Below are positions 58,039-64,000 of a stretch of DNA of 64,000 bases, piece after piece. Position 1 is the stretch's first letter. Each line of letters starts with the position of its first letter. The notes beneath the pieces are model-generated. The model saw only the letters and a program-made list of their open reading frames with translations. It was not told the DNA's origin and did no database searches. Source of the stretch: Spirochaetaceae bacterium (GTDB lineage: Bacteria; Spirochaetota; Spirochaetia; Treponematales; Rectinemataceae); contig JAOABY010000002.1 in NCBI GenBank assembly GCA_026418115.1, positions 1 through 64,000 of the forward strand, in the 5' to 3' direction. The position numbers and the translations under genes were made by a program.

Positions 58039-58569
58039 TCAGCGGCTGCGCCGCCGGGCTTCTTCCCAGGTTTCGATAAGCTGGTACGCATTGTTGATCC
58101 GTGCACTCATCTCGGTAGCGCGCCGCAGAGCCTCAGGCTCATGCGTATGCCGGTCGGGATGGTGCTGTTTCAGAAGTTCCTTGTAGCGTGCCTTGACCTC
58201 GGCAAAGGGTGCATAGGGTGGAAGACCCAGAAAACGGTATGCATCTTCGACAGCCTTGCGTTCCTGGGCAAAGCGGGGATCCTCAGTGAACCGCCCCGAT
58301 CCTCCTGGTCTCTCATGCCATCGTGACTGCTGCCCGGTAGTTTCCTCGAAGGGACTATGTCCTGGTCTGCTGCCCGTTCGGTTTTGCTCGCGATCGGGAT
58401 TGAGAAACTGTTCCAGCTCCTCCCATGCATCGGCCAGATCAGGGTCGGAGAAGGGTTCGCGGCTGCCGAAGATACTGCTTCCATCGGCACCTGTCGCCGA
58501 GTTCACCCAGGATTTCACAAGCCTCTCGAGTCGTTCGAACAGCTGGTCCACACTCACCTCGCCATACAA
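58039..58569 (-). CDS. Protein with C-terminal J domain (DnaJ-like)
   Basis: YRFLGLPPYAPFAEVKARYKELLKQHHPDRHTHEPEALRRATEMSARINNAY with HPD motif. Confidence 0.88.
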   Translation of the reverse strand: MYGEVSVDQLFERLERLVKSWVNSATGADGSSIFGSREPFSDPDLADAWEELEQFLNPDREQNRTGSRPGHSPFEETTGQQSRWHERPGGSGRFTEDPRFAQERKAVEDAYRFLGLPPYAPFAEVKARYKELLKQHHPDRHTHEPEALRRATEMSARINNAYQLIETWEEARRRSR

Positions 58570-58695
58570 TACAGGAACATGCTAGCATGCAGATATCGCA
58601 GCGCTCTCACTATGCCAGGCTGCGAAGTGCGCCTGGTTCGCATCAGGCTGCGCACGCATCATAAGCATAGTCCACAGCCCTATTGGAGGCAAGCC

Positions 58696-59931
58696 ATGGC
58701 GGAACAGACACCCCGCTGCATCGTCCTCGGAGGCATCAATCTCGATATCCAGGGCTTTGCCGGAAACTGGGGAGGGGACAGAGCTGAGGAAACCGGCTCC
58801 AGTCAACGTTTTCTGCTGCGTGATCCCATACTGCATGACTCCAATCCGGGGCGTGTGCACCGCACGCCGGGAGGGGTGGGGAGAAATATCGCCGAAAATC
58901 TGGCACGGCTTGAGCTCTGTCCCCAGCTGGTCACTGTAGTCGGAACCGGCGCGTCCTGGCGCAGTCTGATTCGTCATACCCGAGCGCTCGGAATAGGGCT
59001 CGACTGCTCGATCAGTATCCCTGGAGCGCCTCTGCCCGTCTACCTCTGTATACTGCAGGCGGATTGCGGCCTTCACACCGCAATCAGCGACATGCGGGCA
59101 CTTGAGGCCCTCACGCCGGAAAGGCTCGAGCCGCTTCTGCCTCAGCTTGCGTCTGCCGATTGCCTTGTAGTCGATGCCAATCTGCCTCAACCTACCATTG
59201 CATGGATTGCTGCGAACTTCGGGCGGCAGCGGGGCTCGCGGGGGAGCTCACTGGGGACAGAGCTCTCTGATGGCATGAGACGCCCTCTGCTGGTTGCCGA
59301 TACCGTCTCCGCTGCCAAGGCTGCCAGAATGCGCGACTGCCTGGGTGCGTTTGATATTGTCAAACCCAACCTTGCAGAAATGGCAGTACTGGCGGACACC
59401 ACGATGGAGCCGGGCGGCCATGCTAATAGCGCCTCATTTGGCGCGCCATCCGATGTACCTCAAATCCCGGAATCTGCTTCCACCCTTGCCCTGGCACGCG
59501 CGCTCGCGGACCGCCTCCAGGCGCTCGGCAGAATGCCCGGCAGGCTTTTTCTCTCTCTGGGGACAGAGGGCATGTTATACCGATCGGCGAGCGAGGAAGG
59601 TCATCTGATGCTGCCACCTGCATCGCTCAGGCCGCCAATCGTCAATCGTTCGGGAGCAGGCGACGCCGCCTGTGCAGCCATCACCTGGGCTCATGTTCGG
59701 GCCAGAGCGTACGGGCTCACACCTTCAACAGAGCGGCAGGGGGAAGCACGAGGAACAGAGCTCGATCGTGCTCTGTCTCCGCGCTTCGCGGCAGCCCTCG
59801 CCATCAGCGCTGCGGTGCTTACCGCTTCCTCCCGCCGCACGGTGCATCGCAGGCTCTGTCCCCGCCTGCTGTGCGAAGCTGCTGCGGGATGGTATCCTGA
59901 GCTTGCGGAGCATATAAAGGAATTCATATAG
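58696..59931 (+). CDS. psuK: PfkB-family carbohydrate kinase, probable pseudouridine kinase
   Basis: IVLGGINLDIQG, HDSNPGRVHRTPGGVGRNIAENLARL, NRSGAGDAACAAI; adjacent to psuG. Confidence 0.87.
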   Translation: MAEQTPRCIVLGGINLDIQGFAGNWGGDRAEETGSSQRFLLRDPILHDSNPGRVHRTPGGVGRNIAENLARLELCPQLVTVVGTGASWRSLIRHTRALGIGLDCSISIPGAPLPVYLCILQADCGLHTAISDMRALEALTPERLEPLLPQLASADCLVVDANLPQPTIAWIAANFGRQRGSRGSSLGTELSDGMRRPLLVADTVSAAKAARMRDCLGAFDIVKPNLAEMAVLADTTMEPGGHANSASFGAPSDVPQIPESASTLALARALADRLQALGRMPGRLFLSLGTEGMLYRSASEEGHLMLPPASLRPPIVNRSGAGDAACAAITWAHVRARAYGLTPSTERQGEARGTELDRALSPRFAAALAISAAVLTASSRRTVHRRLCPRLLCEAAAGWYPELAEHIKEFI

Positions 59932-59945
59932 AAAGAGGAGCAGCC

Positions 59946-60866
59946 ATGAACCGGTATCTCGACGTGAGTGAAGAAGTTGCCGTTGCGCTCAAGACTGATA
60001 TGCCAGTGGTAGCATTGGAGTCTACCATTATCAGCCATGGCATGCCCTGGCCGCGAAACCTTGAGACAGCCCTTGCGGTGGAGCAGGCTGTGCGTGAAGA
60101 AGGTGCCGTTCCTGCTACCATTGCCATCATCAGAGGACGGATCAAAATCGGACTGACCCGTGAGGAACTCCAGGCCTTTGCAGATGGCTCCCTGCATCCC
60201 ATTAAGGTTTCTCGCCGTGATCTTCCTGCTGTCATAGCCCGTCAGGAGAACGGGGCGACTACGGTAGCCGGCACCATGATCGCAGCAGCAATGGCCGGCA
60301 TTCGTGTCTTTGCTACCGGTGGCATAGGTGGGGTACACCGCGGTGCTGAACATTCCTGGGATGTCTCCGCCGATCTTGAGGAACTGGCCATGACCTCAGT
60401 TGCAGTCGTGTGCGCAGGCGCAAAGGCCATCCTCGATCTGCCCAAGACCACGGAGTACCTTGAAACCCGAGGTGTGCCCGTAATTGGCTACGGTACGGAT
60501 GAGCTGCCCGCATTCTACTCGAGAGAATCCGGCATAGCTCTGTCCCTCCGCGCCGACACCCCTGAAGCCGTAGCCCGCATGCTTGCCGCAAAATGGAACC
60601 TGGGGCTTGCAGGTGGGGCCGTGATCGCCAATCCAATCCCCAATGAGCAGGCCATGCCAGGCGAGATCATTGAAAAAGCCATTTCCACCGCGCTCGCGGA
60701 GCTTGCACCCAGGAATATACAGGGCGCAGCAGTGACCCCCTATCTGCTGGCTCGAGTGGCGGAGCTCACCGGCGGCGATTCGCTGGACAGCAACATTGCA
60801 CTCGTGATGAACAATGCGCGCCTTGCAGCCCGCATTGCGGCAGCACTCACTGCCATGGAGGACTGA
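59946..60866 (+). CDS. psuG: Pseudouridine-5'-phosphate glycosidase
   Basis: VVALESTIISHGMPWPRNLETA, FATGGIGGVHRGAEHSWDVSADLEEL, SVAVVCAGAKAILDLPKTTEYLETRGVPV. Confidence 0.96.
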   Translation: MNRYLDVSEEVAVALKTDMPVVALESTIISHGMPWPRNLETALAVEQAVREEGAVPATIAIIRGRIKIGLTREELQAFADGSLHPIKVSRRDLPAVIARQENGATTVAGTMIAAAMAGIRVFATGGIGGVHRGAEHSWDVSADLEELAMTSVAVVCAGAKAILDLPKTTEYLETRGVPVIGYGTDELPAFYSRESGIALSLRADTPEAVARMLAAKWNLGLAGGAVIANPIPNEQAMPGEIIEKAISTALAELAPRNIQGAAVTPYLLARVAELTGGDSLDSNIALVMNNARLAARIAAALTAMED

Positions 60867-60871
60867 ACACC

Positions 60872-61996
60872 ATGCGCACCTCTACAGTATGGTGGACCGA
60901 CCTGCATACCAGACCTGGGCGCAGCCTTCTGGCAAAATTCGAGCAGCTCCTGGTTGCAGCCGGAATAGATACCATCGATGTTGCCCACAAGTTTGTCGCC
61001 ATCAAGATCCACTTTGGCGAACCGGGCAACCTTGCCTACATTCGACCCAACTATGCCCGCACCCTTGTGAGCATGCTGCAGCAGCGCAAGGCCATTCCCT
61101 TCCTTACCGATTGCAATACGCTCTACAAGGGACGCCGTGCCAATGCAGTCGACCACCTGCAGAGCGCCTGGGAGAACGGATTTGAACCCCTCACAATAGG
61201 CTGCCCGATCATCATCGCCGATGGGCTCAAAGGCACCGACCAGCGCGACATTCCTACCGGCTGCAGGCACTGTCCCACTGCCCATATCGGCAGTGCCATT
61301 GCGGATGCGGATATCATCATCTCGATGAACCATTTCAAGGGGCACGAGCTGACAGGCATCGGGGGAGCACTCAAGAATATCGGGATGGGTTCGGGCTCTG
61401 TCCCCGGAAAACTCGCCATGCACTCCGACAGCAAGCCGACCATCCGCGAGCAGCACTGCACCGGCTGTGGCCAGTGCGAACGCAACTGTGCGCACGATGC
61501 AATCCATGTGAACAGCGGCAAGGCAAGCATCGACTATGTGCGCTGTGTCGGCTGCGGCCAATGCATTGCAGTCTGCATGTTCCGCGCCGCAGTGCCGCGG
61601 TGGGACTCGAAGACCACCCAGGAAAAGATCATGGAGTATGCGAAAGCCGTGCTGACAGGCAAGCCTTCCTTTCACATCAATTTTGTGACCTCGGTATCCC
61701 CCAATTGCGACTGCAACGCCGACAATGATATCCCCCTCGTCCATGACCTTGGCATTGCCGCATCATTTGATCCTGTGGCGCTGGATCAGGCTTGTGCTGA
61801 TATGGTGAACGCTGCTCCGGTCAACCCTGCAAGCAGCATCGCCGAGGCCTGGATGCGTGCGGACTCCCACCGTACAGACTCGCAACCCGACAAGTTCACG
61901 CTTGCCCAGCCCCGCACCGACTGGCGACTTGGCCTTGCATATGCCGAGGAGATCGGTCTGGGCAGCAGAAACTATCAACTTGAGATACTGCACTAG
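60872..61996 (+). CDS. DUF362 domain 4Fe-4S binding protein
   Basis: VAIKIHFGEPGN, SMNHFKGHELTGIGGALKNIGMG, CTGCGQCERNC and CVGCGQCIAVC. Confidence 0.93.
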   Translation: MRTSTVWWTDLHTRPGRSLLAKFEQLLVAAGIDTIDVAHKFVAIKIHFGEPGNLAYIRPNYARTLVSMLQQRKAIPFLTDCNTLYKGRRANAVDHLQSAWENGFEPLTIGCPIIIADGLKGTDQRDIPTGCRHCPTAHIGSAIADADIIISMNHFKGHELTGIGGALKNIGMGSGSVPGKLAMHSDSKPTIREQHCTGCGQCERNCAHDAIHVNSGKASIDYVRCVGCGQCIAVCMFRAAVPRWDSKTTQEKIMEYAKAVLTGKPSFHINFVTSVSPNCDCNADNDIPLVHDLGIAASFDPVALDQACADMVNAAPVNPASSIAEAWMRADSHRTDSQPDKFTLAQPRTDWRLGLAYAEEIGLGSRNYQLEILH

Positions 61997-62011
61997 AAAG
62001 GAGCATGGGAA

Positions 62012-62839
62012 ATGAAGCTGCTGCGCTGTCTCCATAAGGATCGCATCTGGAATGGGACGCTCGATGCTGAAGATGGCCAAACCTTCACAGTCCTGCAATC
62101 CGGGGATCAGGGCACCGGCATCACCCCGAAGGTAATGCTCAGGGATGCTGCGCCAGTGCTGAGGGAGGATGGTTCGATACAGCTGGGTGAGCCTGTGGGC
62201 TCTGTCCCCCTCGATCAGGTACGAATCCTCGCGCCCTGTGTGCCGAGCAAGGCTGTCTGTATCGGGCTCAATTACCGCGATCATGCCAGGGAGCTTGGAT
62301 TGCCTTTGCCCGCAGCGCCTGTCGTGTTTCTCAAACCTTCAACCTCTCTGCTCGATCCTGATGGTACCATTCAGTATCCTGATCTCTCGCACAGAGTCGA
62401 CTATGAGGCGGAGCTTGTAGTAGTCATCGGGAGGACCGCCCGGCATGTGAAGCCAGAGGCTGCTACGGCCCATATCCTTGGCTACACCTGCGGCAACGAC
62501 GTCACTGCCCGTGATCTTCAGCCAAAAGACGGCCAGTGGACTGTAGCGAAATCCTTTGATACGTTCATGCCGCTGGGCCCGTGGATTGCAACAGACCTCG
62601 ATCCAGCTCACCTGGAAATCAGGGCAATCCACAATGGCAGGGTAGTGCAGCACTCGAATACATTCAATCTCATTTTTGGCGTATGCGATCTTGTTGCCTA
62701 CCTGTCGAGCATCATGACGCTGCTTCCCGGTGATGTCATCATGACGGGCACTCCCTCCGGCATAGGGCCGATGCAGCGTGGCGACCGGATCGCCATCGAA
62801 ATCGAGGGCATCGGCCGGCTGGAAAACACCGTAGGCTAG
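62012..62839 (+). CDS. Fumarylacetoacetate hydrolase family protein
   Basis: AVCIGLNYRDHARELG, VFLKPSTSLLDP, VDYEAELVVVIGRTARHV, GDVIMTGTPSGIGPM. Confidence 0.95.
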   Translation: MKLLRCLHKDRIWNGTLDAEDGQTFTVLQSGDQGTGITPKVMLRDAAPVLREDGSIQLGEPVGSVPLDQVRILAPCVPSKAVCIGLNYRDHARELGLPLPAAPVVFLKPSTSLLDPDGTIQYPDLSHRVDYEAELVVVIGRTARHVKPEAATAHILGYTCGNDVTARDLQPKDGQWTVAKSFDTFMPLGPWIATDLDPAHLEIRAIHNGRVVQHSNTFNLIFGVCDLVAYLSSIMTLLPGDVIMTGTPSGIGPMQRGDRIAIEIEGIGRLENTVG

Positions 62840-62982
62840 ATCCGGCATCCCCGGGCACGCCGGGCAAATCGGCTGTGGGCGGGCAATGGGGACAGAGCAT
62901 GGAGGGGTGATAGGGACCGAGCATGAAGCGCGCCTGCCAGGGACAGCAGGCGGGCAACACAAGGGGACAGAGGCTGAATACA

Positions 62983-63897
62983 ATGGTACTTTCAAGGGTT
63001 GTGTCGATTTTTCTGCTCATGGCGGTTGGCTACCTTGCACGCAGGGCAAGAGTCATTGAGGCACAGGGAATCAAGACCATTTCCTCGATCGTGCTCAACG
63101 TGACACTGCCATTCACCATTCTTTTCAGTTTCGACAGAAGCATCCCCTTTTCCGCGGCGGCCGACCTTGTCCGCATGGCGATCTTCTCACTGGCCATCCA
63201 TGGGCTGCTGGCCGCTGCAACCCGGTTCGCATATGGCAGGCTCATGTTTCGTGCAGAACCCCTGTCGAGCCGCAAGATTCTTGCCTACATCACCATCTTT
63301 TCAAACTGTGGCTTCATGGGCTTTCCCGTCACCGAGAGCGTGTTCGGCAAGATCGGGGTCATGTATGCCTCGATCTATGTCATTATTTTCAACATTTTCG
63401 TGTGGACCTACGGTGTCGCACTTCTGGCCGGCAGCGAGACTGCCCGTCCTCCTCTCAAGGCTATAGTGCTGAATCCGGGAAATATCGCGGTGGTGGCAGG
63501 ACTCGCGCTGTGGCTCGCTCCCTTCCAGCTTCCAGAAACCATTACCTATGCGTTCAATCTCGTCGCGAACTGTACGACCCCTCTTTCGATGATCGTCGTA
63601 GGTGCCACGCTCGGTGGCCTGCCTCTGAAAGGGCTGTTCAAGGGGACAGAGGTCTGGATAGGAACCATTATAAGGCTTGCTCTGGTGCCTGCTGTAATCT
63701 GGTTGCTCTTCCAGGCTTTTGGTCAGTATGGAATGGCTGCCCGGGTCGCGGTATTCCTGACAGCGATGCCCGCTGCAGCCCAGACCGTCATCTTCGCCGA
63801 GCGCTACGAAGCCGATATCGCGCTTGCCAGTCGCATCGTTTTCATCTCGACCGTGCTCTCAGTGCTCACCATTCCCATCGCCGCTCAGTTGCTCTGA
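62983..63897 (+). CDS. AEC (auxin efflux carrier) family transporter
   Basis: MAVGYLARRARVIEAQGIKTISSIVLNVTLPFTILFSF; SNCGFMGFPVTESVFG; multiple TM segments. Confidence 0.9.
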   Translation: MVLSRVVSIFLLMAVGYLARRARVIEAQGIKTISSIVLNVTLPFTILFSFDRSIPFSAAADLVRMAIFSLAIHGLLAAATRFAYGRLMFRAEPLSSRKILAYITIFSNCGFMGFPVTESVFGKIGVMYASIYVIIFNIFVWTYGVALLAGSETARPPLKAIVLNPGNIAVVAGLALWLAPFQLPETITYAFNLVANCTTPLSMIVVGATLGGLPLKGLFKGTEVWIGTIIRLALVPAVIWLLFQAFGQYGMAARVAVFLTAMPAAAQTVIFAERYEADIALASRIVFISTVLSVLTIPIAAQLL

Positions 63898-64000
63898 GGA
63901 GCCCTGCCAGGAAGCCCTGTTGCTCGCAGGCTGGAAATGTGCAAGCTAGCCAGTGTCCTGCCGGCCCCAGAAATGCCGGGGAACCGAAGCGGAGCTGCTG

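Larger units (their letters stand above)
54662..63652. repeat. Region carrying about 17 dispersed copies of GGGGACAGAG(C/G), both orientations
   Basis: Exact GGGGACAGAGC: + 56313, 56879, 58774, 59253, 62888; minus-strand copies (GCTCTGTCCCC on +) at 54662, 56542, 56992, 58914, 59853, 61395, 62199. GGGGACAGAGG: 59559, 62963, 63642. 10/11 matches: 56684, 60537 (both minus). Confidence 0.9.

Noticed and set aside
54662-63652. GTEL/SVP/ALSP peptides as a shared protein motif
   Set aside because: They are different frame and strand readings of one DNA 11-mer, so the signal is at DNA level.

Overview
High-GC bacterial chromosomal window. The divergent CoaE P-loop (GYCAGKN) suggests a spirochaete, but this is weak evidence. 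About 50 protein-coding genes are supported; no rRNA, tRNA, CRISPR or intact transposon was recognised. Main blocks: (1) ROK regulator, exonuclease III, rhomboid-like protease, kbl, FmdB-type zinc ribbon; (2) E2/CAT-like acyltransferase, cupin, Asp/Glu racemase, DAACS symporter, PfkB kinase; (3) an E2-E1beta-E1alpha 2-oxoacid dehydrogenase set next to a TRAP transporter (9.2-15.6 kb), with no E3 visible; (4) argG-argH; (5) a heterodimeric ABC exporter-type pair beside a FecB/FecCD/FecE-type uptake system, then YbaK and a GGDEF protein; (6) a very large, almost entirely minus-strand purine salvage/degradation supercluster (27.7-51.9 kb): ygeW, an 8-oxoguanine deaminase-like amidohydrolase, a PLP fold-type II enzyme, a threonine-synthase-like PLP enzyme, ygeY, ssnA, ygfK, a hydantoinase, two xanthine dehydrogenase subunits, adenine deaminase and a BMP/Nup-type nucleoside ABC importer, with one Sir2 gene on the opposite strand; (7) a seven-repeat RCC1 lipoprotein and a SPOR protein; (8) coaE, polA, DnaJ-like, psuK-psuG, DUF362 ferredoxin, FAH-family and AEC transporter genes. 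The most unusual signal is a short repeat, GGGGACAGAG(C/G). By eye it occurs about 17 times, on both strands and in several reading frames, in the last ~9 kb (54.66-63.65 kb). Most copies lie inside unrelated coding genes, often in apparent lineage-specific protein insertions. I found no exact copy in the first 54 kb.
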